From Lysobacterales bacterium PRO7 (GTDB taxonomy: Bacteria > Pseudomonadota > Gammaproteobacteria > Xanthomonadales > Rhodanobacteraceae), in assembly GCA_021404785.1 (NCBI GenBank), contig QWHH01000012.1:23838-87837 (forward strand): a DNA stretch of 64,000 bases. Direction: 5' to 3'. Each line of letters starts with the position of its first letter. Within the stretch, counting starts at the first letter, position 1. The position numbers and the translations under genes are program-made. Positions 9,112 through 17,932 of the stretch are shown one piece after another. The notes under the pieces were generated by a model that was not told where the DNA came from, did not search any database, and was given only the letters and a program-made list of their open reading frames with translations.

Positions 9112-10956
9112 TCAGCGGAACACCAGATTCACGGCGACCAGCATCACCACCAGCATCAGGATGGTCAGCGGCAGGCCGACGCGCACGAAATCGCGACTGG
9201 TGTAACCGCCGGGTCCGGCGACGATCAGGATGGTCGGGCTCGCGCCGGGAATGATGAACGTGTTCGACGTGGATATCGCTACCACAATGGCGAACGCGGC
9301 GGGATTGCCACCAGCGGCCAGTGCGATGTTGATCGCGATCGGCACCATCATCACCGCGGCGCCGACATGCGAAATCACCTGCGCGAACAGCAAGGTGATG
9401 ATCGCCACGCAGGCTTCCAGCGCCCAGATCGGCAGGTGGCCGGCGTAGCGCATCAGTTCCTGCGCCAGCCATGCCGCCGCGCCGGTGGAATCCATCGCCC
9501 AGCCGAGCGGGATCAGGCAGGCCATGATGAAGATGGTTTTCCAGTTGATCGCGCGGTATGCCTCGTCCATGTTGAGCACGCCCGCGAGCAGCATGCCGAC
9601 CGCGCCGGTCATCATCGCCACCGACAATTTGATGTCGGTGAACAGGCCCAGGCCCATGGCCAGCGCAAAAAATGCGACCGCGTGCCAGATCTTGGCCGGG
9701 CGGTGGTCTTCTTTCGGATAATCGGTGATGACGGCGATGTCGCGCTCTTCCGACGCCATCGCCAGATCGCGCCAGAACCCGTGCAGCACCAGGGTATCGC
9801 CGGCGCGCAGTGCGGTCTTGCGCACGTCTTCGCGGAACACTTCCTCGCCGCGGTACACGGCCAGCACGCTGATGCCGAAACGTTTGCGCAGGCGCAACTC
9901 GCCGACCTCCTGCTTGATGAAGCGCGAGGTCGGCGGCACCACCGCTTCGGCGATGCCGGCACGGTTCGGGTTGAACATGTCGCGGAACACGCGCAGGCGC
10001 GACTGCACGCGCAAAAGATTCAGGTTGGCGAACTCGTTCACCGCCTCGCGCTTGCCGAGCGCGCCGAGCACGGTGCCGACCCAGATCATGGTGTCCGCGG
10101 GCGGCGCCAGACGCGTTTCATCGCCATTCTTGATCGCCAGCATCAGCGGTGCGCCACGCAACGCCTCGGTTTCGGCGATGCTCATGCCGACCAGCGGGCT
10201 TTCGGCGGTGACGGTGAGTTCGAACACTTCGCCGTCGATGCCATAGGTTTCGGCAAAATAGGTTTCGGTGCGGCCGGGCGTGACGCCCTGCGATTCCTCG
10301 TCGCCCGGCAGCAACTTGCGCGTGAACAGCGCGAAGTAGGCCAGGCCCACGATCAGCAGCGGCAATCCGACCGGGGCGATCGCGAACAGCGAAAACGGTT
10401 CGATCGTCTGCGCGCCCGGTGGCAGGTTGCGGTTCGCGCTGGCAATCAGGTCGTTGAGCAGGATCAGCGGCGAATTGCTGATCATCGTCATGTTGGTGCC
10501 GGCCAGGATGCAGCACGCCATCGGCAGCAGCAGGCGCGAAATCGGTACGCCGGTGCGTGCGCTGACGCGGCTGGCCACGGGCAGGAACAACGTCGCCAAT
10601 GCCTGGCTCTGGATGATCGACGACAGCGCGCCAGCCATGGAATTGATGAGCAATCCCAGGCGCGACTCTATGCCGCCGGCCAGGCGCAGGATGAACGACG
10701 CAGCCTTGTTCAGCACGCCGGTGCGGTCCAGTCCCGCGCCCATGATCATGATCGCGAGCAGGGAGATCACCGCGTTGCCGGCAAAGCCATCGAACAGGCG
10801 CTCGACCGGAATCAGGCGCGTGATGCCGATGACGACGATGACCAGCAGTGCGACCAGGTCGGCACGGATCCATTCGAGCACCAGCATCAACACCGTGAAC
10901 GCGACCAGACCAAGCACGAGCATCATGTCGTGGCTGAGGACGAGTCCAGTGTTCAT
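9112..10956 (-). CDS. SLC13-family permease with two RCK_C (TrkA-C) domains
   Basis: A 614-residue transporter. The N-terminal third and C-terminal third are hydrophobic, each giving about five to six helices of the ArsB/NhaD-DASS fold (for example ITRLIPVERLFDGFAGNAVIS near the start and GASPTILIVAGPGGY near the end). Residues about 210-400 are hydrophilic and contain two TrkA-C repeats (FELTVTAESPLVGMSIAETE, and GISVLAVYRGEEVFREDVRK). This architecture is seen in sulfate and C4-dicarboxylate permeases where the RCK_C domains regulate transport. The substrate is not determined. It is a single gene, separated by about 50 bases from trmB upstream. Confidence 0.88.
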   Translation of the reverse strand: MNTGLVLSHDMMLVLGLVAFTVLMLVLEWIRADLVALLVIVVIGITRLIPVERLFDGFAGNAVISLLAIMIMGAGLDRTGVLNKAASFILRLAGGIESRLGLLINSMAGALSSIIQSQALATLFLPVASRVSARTGVPISRLLLPMACCILAGTNMTMISNSPLILLNDLIASANRNLPPGAQTIEPFSLFAIAPVGLPLLIVGLAYFALFTRKLLPGDEESQGVTPGRTETYFAETYGIDGEVFELTVTAESPLVGMSIAETEALRGAPLMLAIKNGDETRLAPPADTMIWVGTVLGALGKREAVNEFANLNLLRVQSRLRVFRDMFNPNRAGIAEAVVPPTSRFIKQEVGELRLRKRFGISVLAVYRGEEVFREDVRKTALRAGDTLVLHGFWRDLAMASEERDIAVITDYPKEDHRPAKIWHAVAFFALAMGLGLFTDIKLSVAMMTGAVGMLLAGVLNMDEAYRAINWKTIFIMACLIPLGWAMDSTGAAAWLAQELMRYAGHLPIWALEACVAIITLLFAQVISHVGAAVMMVPIAINIALAAGGNPAAFAIVVAISTSNTFIIPGASPTILIVAGPGGYTSRDFVRVGLPLTILMLVVMLVAVNLVFR

Positions 10957-11008
10957 GTCAGGCCGTTCATCGGGGCTTGTTGTTGTTCGGCGGCGTCAGC
11001 GCTGAGAG

Positions 11009-11719
11009 TCAACAGCGTTCATAGAGCAGGTCCCAGACGCCGTGACCGAGCTTGCGTCCGCGTTTCTCGAAATGCGTCTGCGTGCGCCATGGTGGCTGCG
11101 CGACGGAACCATCCGCGCCGCCGAGGTTGCGCCAGCCGCTCGCGTTGTCCAGGACCTCGTGCATCTGCGCCGCATAGTCCGCCCAGTCGGTTGCCAGATG
11201 CAAGCGTCCGCCGGCAGCCACGCGCGTTGCCAGTCTTGCCACGAATTCCGGCTGGATCAGGCGGCGCTTGTTCTGGCGTTTCTTCGGCCACGGATCGGGG
11301 AAGTAGATGCGCACCTCGCTCAGAGCCGCGCGTGCGATCGCCGCGTCCAGCACGCCGACAGTGTCGGAATTATACAAACGCACATTGTACACATTGGCGC
11401 CTGCCAGCGCGTTGAGCAGGCGGCCGACGCCCGGACGGTGCACTTCCACGCCGATGAAATCCTTGTCCGCTTCGCGCTGTGCCGACCACAGCAGCTGCTC
11501 GCCGTTGCCGAAGCCGATTTCCAGCACCAATGGCGCGCGCCGGCCAAACACGGCGGCGGCATCGAGCCGCGCCTGCGGATCGAGACCATAGCGTTGCCAG
11601 TGCGCATCGAATGCGCGTTGCTGCGCGGGCGTGAATCGGCCCTGACGCAGCACGAAGCTGCGGAGGTGGCGGGTGGTCGCGAGCGCGGCGGCGCCCGCGG
11701 AGTCAGGCAATGGTTCCAT
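11009..11719 (-). CDS. trmB: tRNA (guanine-N7)-methyltransferase TrmB
   Basis: A 236-residue enzyme that methylates N7 of guanosine 46 in the tRNA variable loop using S-adenosylmethionine. The SAM-binding motif is [14 protein letters not shown], followed by the acidic EVHRPG. The family signature [17 protein letters not shown] and the C-terminal THFEKRG are present. The start at 11719 (MEPLPDSAG) lies inside the 3' end of thiG (17-base overlap), so it is translationally coupled to the thiamine genes. A longer in-frame start at 11779 would overlap thiG deeply and is rejected. Confidence 0.95.
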   Translation of the reverse strand: MEPLPDSAGAAALATTRHLRSFVLRQGRFTPAQQRAFDAHWQRYGLDPQARLDAAAVFGRRAPLVLEIGFGNGEQLLWSAQREADKDFIGVEVHRPGVGRLLNALAGANVYNVRLYNSDTVGVLDAAIARAALSEVRIYFPDPWPKKRQNKRRLIQPEFVARLATRVAAGGRLHLATDWADYAAQMHEVLDNASGWRNLGGADGSVAQPPWRTQTHFEKRGRKLGHGVWDLLYERC

Positions 11720-12512
11720 CGATCGGACTCGATGCGGAAGCGTAGCGTTTGCGCGGGATGCGACCGGCGCGAAATGCATCGCGCCCGGCTTCGACCGCCT
11801 TGCGCATCGCCGCGGCCATCAGCACCGGATCCTTCGCGCCGGCGATTGCGGTGTTCATCAGTACGCCGTCGCAACCCAGTTCCATGGCGATGGCGGCATC
11901 GGATGCGGTGCCGACGCCGGCGTCGACGATGATCGGCACCTTCGCGTTCTCGACGATCTCGAGGATGTTCCAGCGGTTCTGGATGCCAAGGCCCGAGCCG
12001 ATCGGCGCGGCCAGTGGCATCACCGCGACGCAGCCGATTTCCTCCAGCCGTTTGGCCAGGATCGGATCGTCGCTGGTGTAGACCATCACTTCGAACCTTT
12101 CCGCGACCAGGGTTTCGGCGGCCTTGAGCGTTTGCACGACATCCGGGAACAGCGTCTTCTGGTCGCCGAGGACTTCTAGCTTGACCAGGTTGTGCCCGTC
12201 GAGCAGCTCGCGCGCGAGGCGGCAGGTGCGCACGGCGTCGTCGGCGTTGTAGCAGCCGGCCGTGTTCGGCAAAATTGTATACTTTTGCGGCGGCAGCACG
12301 TCGAGCAGGTTCGGCGCATTGCGGTCTTGTCCGATATTCGTGCGCCGGATCGCCACGGTGACGATTTGCGCGCCCGCCGCTTCGGTGGCGCGACGCGTTT
12401 CGTCCAGATCCGTGTACTTGCCGGTGCCAGTGAGCAGGCGCGAGCGGTAGGATATTCCGGCGATGACCAGCGCGTCGTCGAATGTGGCGGCGGTTTTCAG
12501 TTGCGCATTCAT
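11703..12512 (-). CDS. thiG: Thiazole synthase ThiG
   Basis: A 269-residue TIM-barrel enzyme that builds the thiazole phosphate of thiamine from deoxyxylulose 5-phosphate, dehydroglycine and the ThiS thiocarboxylate. The Schiff-base lysine lies in VKLEVLGD; phosphate-binding loops are seen in [15 protein letters not shown] and [14 protein letters not shown]. It starts 3 bases after thiS and overlaps trmB at its end, so thiS-thiG-trmB is one transcript. The C-terminal tail after RAGRIP is a few residues longer than usual. No other thi gene is in view. Confidence 0.96.
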   Translation of the reverse strand: MNAQLKTAATFDDALVIAGISYRSRLLTGTGKYTDLDETRRATEAAGAQIVTVAIRRTNIGQDRNAPNLLDVLPPQKYTILPNTAGCYNADDAVRTCRLARELLDGHNLVKLEVLGDQKTLFPDVVQTLKAAETLVAERFEVMVYTSDDPILAKRLEEIGCVAVMPLAAPIGSGLGIQNRWNILEIVENAKVPIIVDAGVGTASDAAIAMELGCDGVLMNTAIAGAKDPVLMAAAMRKAVEAGRDAFRAGRIPRKRYASASSPIDGTIA

Positions 12513-12515
12513 GAT

Positions 12516-12719
12516 TCAACCTCCACCCAGCGCATGTACGATTTCGATGCGATCGCCATCGCGGATTTCGCGCTGCGCGTGCTCGCTCTTCGGCACGATT
12601 TCGTGATTGATCTCCACGGCGACGCGGCGTTGCGCGTAGCCGGCCTCGTCGAGCAGATCGCGCAGCGTGCGCCCTGCAGTGCAAGTGCGGGAGTCTCCAT
12701 TCAGGACGATCGAGATCAT
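12516..12719 (-). CDS. thiS: Sulfur carrier protein ThiS
   Basis: A 67-residue ubiquitin-like protein, MISIVLNGDSRTC to a C-terminal ALGGG. The Gly-Gly end is adenylated and thiocarboxylated and then delivers sulfur to ThiG. The family normally ends in exactly GG; here there is a third glycine, which does not argue against function. No Shine-Dalgarno precedes the ATG, and a promoter-like pair upstream would put the transcript start at or within a base of the ATG, so translation may be leaderless. Confidence 0.93.
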   Translation of the reverse strand: MISIVLNGDSRTCTAGRTLRDLLDEAGYAQRRVAVEINHEIVPKSEHAQREIRDGDRIEIVHALGGG

Positions 12720-12725
12720 TGCACT

Positions 12726-12753
12726 AGTTTAGCCGGTTGACCGTGCCGGTGAA
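12726..12753 (-). promoter_or_regulatory. Predicted sigma-70 promoter of thiS-thiG-trmB (leaderless)
   Basis: Reading the minus strand, TTCACC (12753-12748) is followed after 16 bases by TAAACT (12731-12726). Transcription would begin about 7 bases later, at the thiS ATG (12719-12717). No TPP riboswitch fits in so short a leader. Confidence 0.4.
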
Positions 12754-12766
12754 ATTCGCGGGCCGC

Positions 12767-12799
12767 AAAAAACCGCGCCCGGACTTGCCGGGCGCGGTT
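12767..12799 (-). terminator. Intrinsic terminator of the FecR/DUF6600 gene
   Basis: A perfect 12-bp stem (AACCGCGCCCGG at 12771-12782 on the plus strand with its complement at 12788-12799) around a five-base loop, followed on the minus strand by a run of T. It lies 24 bases beyond the stop of the gene ending at 12823 and insulates it from the thiS promoter. Confidence 0.85.
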
Positions 12800-12822
12800 C
12801 GCAGGATCACGGATGCTCGCGA

Positions 12823-15225
12823 TCAATTGCGATGATCCTTGTTGTCGTCGTTCTTCTTGTGTTCCTGCGCATTGCCGCGCTGCACCGGTTCCGCCACGCG
12901 TGCGTTTGGCTGGGCGTTGCCCTGCGGCGCGCGGTACTCCTGCACGTTGCGTTGCGGTGCGCGATATTCCTGCTGCGGTTGCTGGACCGGAGCACGGTAT
13001 TCCTGCACGTTGCGCTGCGGTGCGCGATATTCCTGCTGCGGTTGCTGGACCGGAGCATGGTATTCCTGCACGTTGCGCTGCGGTGTGCGGTATTCCTGCT
13101 GCGGTTGCTGGGCCGGAGCATGGTACTCCTGCACGTTGCGCTGCGGTGCGCGGTATTCCTGTTGTGGAGCGCGGTTCTCCTGCACGTTGCGCTGCGGGGC
13201 CCGGTATTCAGGCTGCGCTTGCGCCGGCGCCACCGTGCGGTTGCCGAAATTGGTGGTCGCGCGTCCGTTGTCGCTGGCATTGCCGCGATCCTCGTTGGAC
13301 GTTGGCTTGGTTGCCGGCACGGTGCGCTGGATTTCACGGTTCGGCACGGCACGCGCCGGTTGTGCGTCGCGCACGCCGGTTTCTTGCGGGTGGGCAAATC
13401 GCGACGAGTCCAGGTGCCGCGGTGCTTCGTTCACCGTCTGCGGTCGCACCGAACCGTCGCCCAGGCGCTGTGTACCTGGCGCAACGGGACGTACCGATCC
13501 GTCTCCCGCGCGCTGCAATACCTCACGCGTCGGATTCGGACGCACCGAACCATCTGCAGCACGCTGTGCGGCGGGCTGGTCAGGTGCTACCGACGCGCGC
13601 GCCGGCAAGGCCTTGGCGGGCGTGAAGGTCGGCGCGCCATGCTCAGTGACCACGCGCACATTCGGACGCGCGCCGATGGCGTGCGCCTCCGCGGCACCAC
13701 CGGCGACGGCTCCCGCGGCAACCGCCGCGGTGCGCAGCTGGTGTTCGCTCAACGGCCGGCCCGGATTCTTGTCCAGCACGGCCTGGCGTTGCGCGAACGA
13801 GGCCACTCGCGGCGGCGGCTGGGTTGCCGCGACGATCGGACGATTGACCACGGTCGCCGCCGGTACTGCGCGTGCCGCGACGGCTGGCGCAAGGCTGGCG
13901 CGGGTCGGGGCGATCGCGGCGAAACCGGAGACGCGCGCGTTGGCGAAGGTTTCGCGATTGACGGCGATGGCCGCGCCGGCAACCGGACGCGAAGCGACGA
14001 ACGCCGCCGCCGGCACCGCGGTCACCGCGCCGGCGATGTTGCGGTTGGCGTAGTTGATGCGCGTGTAATCGACGTTGCCGCGTGAATAGTTGCCGTAATA
14101 GTTGTTGATCACGGTATTGTTGATCACCGTGTTGGTCACGTTTACTCGCGTGAAATAATTGCGGCTGACGCGATACGGCGGGATGTAGACGTCGCGATAG
14201 CCAAGCGGGAACCAGCCGATCGGTCCGCCCACCGAGATGTTGACGCCGAATCCGCCGCGACCGCCGATGAAGGCGACCAGCGCAGGCGCATAGACCGGGC
14301 GCACCGCGACCGGACCCGGGCACCAGCCCCAGCGGTTGCCGATGTAGGCCCAGCGACCATAGTGGAACGGCGCAAAGCCCCACGGCGAATCATCGATCCA
14401 GGTCCAGCCGTAGGCGCCGACCCAGGCCCAGTGGCCGGAGTGGTACGGAGACCAGCCCACGGCGACCGACGTCGGATACCAGACGTTGCCGTACTCGGGC
14501 ACGTCGTTCCACGAGCCGTAGTTGTCCAGGTCCTGGTAGCCGATCACGTCCTCGGACACATAGCGGCGCGAGGATGAATTGTCCCAGCGCGTGTCGCGTT
14601 CATGGCAGAAATCGTCGAACGCGTCGGTCCGCGGCAAGCCGTTGACCTGATAATCGCGCAATTGCGCGTCATGGAACGTCACCGACTGGCCTTCGTCGAC
14701 GGCAAAGCGCGCGCCGCCTTCGCCATAAACATCGCCGCCGCCGCTGAGCACGGTGACGACGGTCGAACGGCCGTCGGGTTCCACATCGATGCGGAACACG
14801 CCGACGCGATTGACCACGAACGCAAGCGTGGGTGTGTCGATCTCGTAGCTCTGGCCGTCATACAGGCGGCGCACGCGCAGGTTAAGCGTGCCTTGGGTCA
14901 ATTCCATCTGCGCGACGTTGTCGGTGAGATTGAGGAAGTCGAAACTCGTGCTCTGGTCCATGCGCACGGCGGCGGCGCCGATTTCCAGCGACGCGCGCGA
15001 GCTGCGGTCGGTCCACAGCTTGTCGCCGGTGATCAGCGGACGATTCAATTGCGCCTGCACCCAGTCGTTTTCGCCGGCCGGTACGAAGCTGACATCGCCC
15101 TGCATGTAGGAAAGCCGGGCCACGCGGCCGGGCGGGTCGACCGGCGTGCCGTTGTCTTGCGCCAACACGGCGAAGGCAAGGCCGAGGCCGGCCAGTAGGA
15201 CAGCGATTCGAGAGAGTCGGAACAT
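12823..15225 (-). CDS. Large secreted FecR/DUF6600 protein with C-terminal tandem repeats
   Basis: An 800-residue exported protein. A signal peptide (MFRLSRIAVLLAGLGLAFAVLA) precedes a FecR-like beta domain (about 30-170; SYMQGDVSFVPAGENDW, GTLNLRVRRLYDGQSYEIDTP). An aromatic DUF6600 region follows (about 220-330), with repeated Trp/Tyr/Gly phrases such as VGWSPYHSGHWAWVG and FAPFHYGRWAYIGNRWGW. The middle is Ala/Val-rich and contains three copies of a GDGSVRP-like motif. The last 110 residues are 21-residue repeats (QEYRAPQRNVQEY type). The start at 15225 has AAGGAG upstream. Function is unknown; the aromatic region and charged, Gln-rich tail suggest an envelope or surface-binding role. Confidence 0.85.
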   Translation of the reverse strand: MFRLSRIAVLLAGLGLAFAVLAQDNGTPVDPPGRVARLSYMQGDVSFVPAGENDWVQAQLNRPLITGDKLWTDRSSRASLEIGAAAVRMDQSTSFDFLNLTDNVAQMELTQGTLNLRVRRLYDGQSYEIDTPTLAFVVNRVGVFRIDVEPDGRSTVVTVLSGGGDVYGEGGARFAVDEGQSVTFHDAQLRDYQVNGLPRTDAFDDFCHERDTRWDNSSSRRYVSEDVIGYQDLDNYGSWNDVPEYGNVWYPTSVAVGWSPYHSGHWAWVGAYGWTWIDDSPWGFAPFHYGRWAYIGNRWGWCPGPVAVRPVYAPALVAFIGGRGGFGVNISVGGPIGWFPLGYRDVYIPPYRVSRNYFTRVNVTNTVINNTVINNYYGNYSRGNVDYTRINYANRNIAGAVTAVPAAAFVASRPVAGAAIAVNRETFANARVSGFAAIAPTRASLAPAVAARAVPAATVVNRPIVAATQPPPRVASFAQRQAVLDKNPGRPLSEHQLRTAAVAAGAVAGGAAEAHAIGARPNVRVVTEHGAPTFTPAKALPARASVAPDQPAAQRAADGSVRPNPTREVLQRAGDGSVRPVAPGTQRLGDGSVRPQTVNEAPRHLDSSRFAHPQETGVRDAQPARAVPNREIQRTVPATKPTSNEDRGNASDNGRATTNFGNRTVAPAQAQPEYRAPQRNVQENRAPQQEYRAPQRNVQEYHAPAQQPQQEYRTPQRNVQEYHAPVQQPQQEYRAPQRNVQEYRAPVQQPQQEYRAPQRNVQEYRAPQGNAQPNARVAEPVQRGNAQEHKKNDDNKDHRN
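12931..13210. repeat. 63-bp tandem repeat array inside the FecR/DUF6600 gene
   Basis: Between three and four imperfect copies of a 63-bp unit, recognisable by CCTGCACGTTGCG and GATATTCCTGCTGCGG recurring at 63-base intervals (for example 12961 and 13024). The unit is a multiple of three, so copy-number change would lengthen or shorten the protein in 21-residue steps without frameshift. Adjacent copies differ at only a few bases, which suggests recent expansion. Confidence 0.85.
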
Positions 15226-15413
15226 GGCAGCGCTCCTTGGCGCGTCACGCGGTGGTTGAAAAACTGCCGGCGAGTCCGGGTTGCCGAACGACCCCGCCGG
15301 ATCCCTAACTTTACGCCACAAATCTTTGCGCGGTGAAGCTGAATGGCCGCCTTCCCCCGCGGCATGCGTGCATGCTGCATTAGCCGCCATTCAGCCGGCG
15401 TGAACGGCGGCGC

Positions 15414-15442
15414 TTGCCCGATTCGGCCCTGCTTCGTACAGT
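15414..15442 (+). promoter_or_regulatory. Predicted sigma-70 promoter of the tRNA-Gly gene
   Basis: TTGCCC (15414-15419), a 17-base spacer and TACAGT (15437-15442), giving a start about five bases before the mature tRNA. The same transcript could continue into rimB-rimK. Confidence 0.55.
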
Positions 15443-15453
15443 AGCGTCCCGGC

Positions 15454-15527
15454 GCGGGTGTAGCTCAATGGCAGAGCTGTAGCTTCCCAAGCTACTGACG
15501 AGGGTTCGATTCCCTTCACCCGCTCCA
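15454..15527 (+). tRNA. tRNA-Gly, anticodon CCC
   Basis: A 74-base cloverleaf. The acceptor arms GCGGGTG and CACCCGC pair fully; the anticodon stem GTAGC/GCTAC encloses the loop TTCCCAA, so the anticodon is CCC. The T loop is TTCGATT on a GAGGG/CCCTT stem, and the 3' CCA is encoded. It decodes GGG glycine codons. The CCA is followed after 18 bases by rimB. Confidence 0.97.
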
Positions 15528-15545
15528 ATCGTACGGACCCGCGTC

Positions 15546-15992
15546 ATGCAAGAACCGCTACTGATCGGCTGGCGCGAATGGGTGTCCCTGCCGCAGCTCG
15601 GGCTGACGGCGATCAAGGCCAAGATCGATACCGGCGCGCGCTCGTCGTCCCTGCATGTAACCGCACTCGAAGCGTTCGAGCGCGATGGCCGCACCTGGTT
15701 GCGTTTTGCGGTCGCGCCACGGCGGCGCAGCGCGCGCACCGTGGCGTGCGAGGCGCCGGCACTGGAACGCCGCGCGGTGACGGATTCCGGCGGATGCACC
15801 ACCCAGCGCTGGTTTATCCGCAGCACGATCGCACTTGGAGGTAATCGCTTCGACGCAGAGATCAACCTCAGCGATCGCGGCGGCATGCTGTTTCCGATGT
15901 TGCTCGGACGCACGGCCCTGCGCGGGCGCTTTCGCGTCGATCCGGACCTGTCGTGGGTGTGCGGGCGCCGCAAGCGGAGCGCCCGCGCATGA
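15546..15992 (+). CDS. RimB-like retropepsin-fold peptidase (ATP-dependent zinc protease family)
   Basis: A 148-residue protein of the family annotated as putative ATP-dependent zinc protease. The aspartic-protease-like motif [13 protein letters not shown] (residues about 26-38) marks a retropepsin fold, and the C-terminal half has [15 protein letters not shown]. In Pseudomonas the RimB member acts with RimK in control of glutamate tails on ribosomal protein S6. Here it overlaps a rimK-type gene by 4 bases (ATGA), which supports that role. The assignment rests on family and context. Confidence 0.85.
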   Translation: MQEPLLIGWREWVSLPQLGLTAIKAKIDTGARSSSLHVTALEAFERDGRTWLRFAVAPRRRSARTVACEAPALERRAVTDSGGCTTQRWFIRSTIALGGNRFDAEINLSDRGGMLFPMLLGRTALRGRFRVDPDLSWVCGRRKRSARA

Positions 15993-16882
15993 AGATCGCC
16001 ATCCTCTCGCGCAATGCCAAGTTGTACTCGACGGCGCGCCTGGTCGAGGCCGCGCGCGCGCGCGGGCACCGCGTGCGTGTGCTCGATCCGCTGCGCTGCT
16101 ACATGCGCATTGCGCCTGGCGATTTCGCCGTGCACTACAAGGGCCGTGCGCTGGCCGGCTTCGACGCGGTGATTCCGCGCGTCGGTGCCTCGATTACGTT
16201 TTATGGCACCGCAGTGCTGCGCCAGTTCGAGATGATGGGCGTCTACACGCCCAATTCATCGGACGCGATCCTGCGCGCACGCGACAAGCTGCGCTGTTTG
16301 CAGTTGCTCGCGCGCGAAAACATCGGCCTGCCTACGACGGTGTTCGGCGACTACCCGGATGACACCGTCGACCTGCTGGCCATGCTCGGCGAACCGCCGC
16401 ATGTCATCAAGCTCAACGAAGGCGCGCAAGGGCAGGGCGTGCTGCTCGCCGAGAAGCGATCGGCCTCGCAGGGTGTGATCGAGGCGTTTCGCGGGCTGTA
16501 CGCGAATTTCCTCGTGCAGGAATTCATCCGCGAGGCACGCGGCGCGGACATCCGTTGCTTCGTCGTCGGCGGCAAGGTAATCGCGGCAATGCGCCGGCAG
16601 GCGCGCGCCGGGGAATTTCGTTCCAACCTGCATCGCGGCGGATCGGCGACGGCGGTGAAGCTCAGTCAGGCCGAAATCGATACCGCGCTGCGAGCGGCGC
16701 GCACGATGGGCCTGAACGTGGCTGGCGTCGATTTGCTGCGCTCGCGCCGCGGGCCGCTGGTGCTGGAGGTCAATTCCTCGCCCGGATTGGAAGGCATCGA
16801 GTCCGCCACCGGCGTCGACGTGGCCGGCGAGGTGGTCGAATACCTGGTGCGGCGCGTGCGCAAGCGCCGCGCGCGCGAATAG
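15989..16882 (+). CDS. rimK: RimK-type alpha-L-glutamate ligase
   Basis: A 297-residue ATP-grasp enzyme that adds glutamate residues to the C-terminus of ribosomal protein S6 in species where this is known. It starts [15 protein letters not shown]. Features of the ATP-grasp fold are visible: [12 protein letters not shown] (nucleotide loop), [23 protein letters not shown], and the metal-binding [14 protein letters not shown] near residue 260. Length is normal for RimK. The ATG overlaps the rimB stop codon, giving tight coupling. The longer frame from 15953 would overlap rimB by 40 bases and is rejected. Confidence 0.93.
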   Translation: MKIAILSRNAKLYSTARLVEAARARGHRVRVLDPLRCYMRIAPGDFAVHYKGRALAGFDAVIPRVGASITFYGTAVLRQFEMMGVYTPNSSDAILRARDKLRCLQLLARENIGLPTTVFGDYPDDTVDLLAMLGEPPHVIKLNEGAQGQGVLLAEKRSASQGVIEAFRGLYANFLVQEFIREARGADIRCFVVGGKVIAAMRRQARAGEFRSNLHRGGSATAVKLSQAEIDTALRAARTMGLNVAGVDLLRSRRGPLVLEVNSSPGLEGIESATGVDVAGEVVEYLVRRVRKRRARE

Positions 16883-16968
16883 TACGAAAGTCATCGTTGA
16901 CAGGGGCCGATTGGTGTGTCTACGATACTTGCCGTACATCTTGATCCCGAACCAAACAGGAGCCTGCA

Positions 16969-17460
16969 ATGAACCGTTTCGCCACATTTTCCGCCGCGCT
17001 GGCCCTGGTCTCGTGCGCCGCATGCATTCCCGCCGCGCTCGCCGCGCCGCCGGTCGCCAAACCGCTGGTGGCGCAGTCGCTGGATTCGTTCATGCGGGAC
17101 CAGGCGCGCATTCGCAAGGACATGCAGCCTGGCGGCCAGTACGGATACATTTCGAACCTCGAAAAAAATCGCGTGGAAGCGAGCCTGGCCCAGATGCAGA
17201 GCCTGCTGACCGCGAACAAGTCCAAGGCGGACATGCCCGAGTCCGACAAGGTTGCGTTGGTCAATGCACAGGAAGAGATCAACGGCATTCTCGAACACAA
17301 CGACAACAACCGCCTGGTTTGCGAGCACGTAGCGCCGGTCGGTTCGCACCGTCCGATCACCACGTGCCATACCTACGCCGAGATCATGGAACAGCGCGAG
17401 CGTACCCAGCACGACATGCAGCGCATGCAGGCCACGCCACAATTCAAGTCTGGCGGCTGA
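16969..17460 (+). CDS. Secreted protein of unknown function
   Basis: A 163-residue protein with a signal peptide (MNRFATFSAALALVSCAACIPAALA) and an AGGAG ribosome site nine bases upstream. The mature part is mostly helical and charged (QARIRKDMQPGGQYGY, LEKNRVEASLAQMQSLL), with two cysteines near 124 and 138 that may pair. I do not recognise the family. It lies between rimK and the blaI-like gene, with 64 bases before the latter, and could be part of that regulated group, but this is not shown. Confidence 0.72.
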   Translation: MNRFATFSAALALVSCAACIPAALAAPPVAKPLVAQSLDSFMRDQARIRKDMQPGGQYGYISNLEKNRVEASLAQMQSLLTANKSKADMPESDKVALVNAQEEINGILEHNDNNRLVCEHVAPVGSHRPITTCHTYAEIMEQRERTQHDMQRMQATPQFKSGG

Positions 17461-17524
17461 TCCGGGCTTTCCCGCCTGCACGCCGCGAGCAGGGTGCAGG
17501 CGGATTTCGAGGGGGTAGTCCAAC

Positions 17525-17932
17525 ATGAGTCCGCGCCACGCTTCCGATTCGCATTGGCCCACGAGTGCCGAACTCGGCATCCTGCGCGTATTGTGGGATC
17601 GTGGCCCCTGCACCGTGCGCGAAGTGCACGATGCACTTTATGCGGACGACGGCGCCGGCTACACCACCGCCCTCAAGCTCATGCAAGTCATGCATGCCAA
17701 GGGTCTGGTCGAGCGCGACGATTCGCAGCGCGCGCACGTGTATCGCGCCGCAATCAACAAGCAGCGCACGCAGAAGCGCTACCTCACCGACATGGCGCGC
17801 CGCCTGTTCAACGGCTCGACCCCGCAGATGGTGTTGCACGCGCTGGGCAACCATCCCGGCGCTTCGCGCGAGGAATTGGCGCAGATCCGCGCCTTGCTCA
17901 ACAAGATCGAGGCGGAAGGGGGCAGGTCATGA
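17525..17932 (+). CDS. BlaI/MecI/CopY-family transcriptional repressor
   Basis: A 135-residue winged-helix repressor. The N-terminal DNA-binding part is typical (TSAELGILRVLWDRGPCTVREVHDAL, then GYTTALKLMQVMHAKGLVERD), with a C-terminal helical dimerisation region. In the classical systems a BlaR1/MecR1 membrane peptidase signals cleavage of this repressor. Its gene overlaps the M56 peptidase gene by 4 bases (ATGA), in the order repressor then peptidase. GAGGGGG nine bases upstream supports the start. No beta-lactamase gene is adjacent, so the target genes are unknown. Confidence 0.92.
   Translation: MSPRHASDSHWPTSAELGILRVLWDRGPCTVREVHDALYADDGAGYTTALKLMQVMHAKGLVERDDSQRAHVYRAAINKQRTQKRYLTDMARRLFNGSTPQMVLHALGNHPGASREELAQIRALLNKIEAEGGRS

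Noticed and set aside
9367-11415. 682-codon plus-strand frame
   Set aside because: Antisense to the SLC13 permease and trmB; composition is His/Arg/Gln-rich, as expected for a shadow of a GC-rich gene.
12720-12822. TPP riboswitch upstream of thiS
   Set aside because: The space holds only a terminator and a short promoter region, with no TPP aptamer core.
12931-13210. Repeat array considered as CRISPR
   Set aside because: The units are contiguous 63-bp coding repeats without unique spacers.
15226-15413. Possible small gene between the FecR-type gene and the tRNA
   Set aside because: The only frame is an upstream extension of the FecR-type gene, and the signal peptide and AAGGAG site place its start at 15225.
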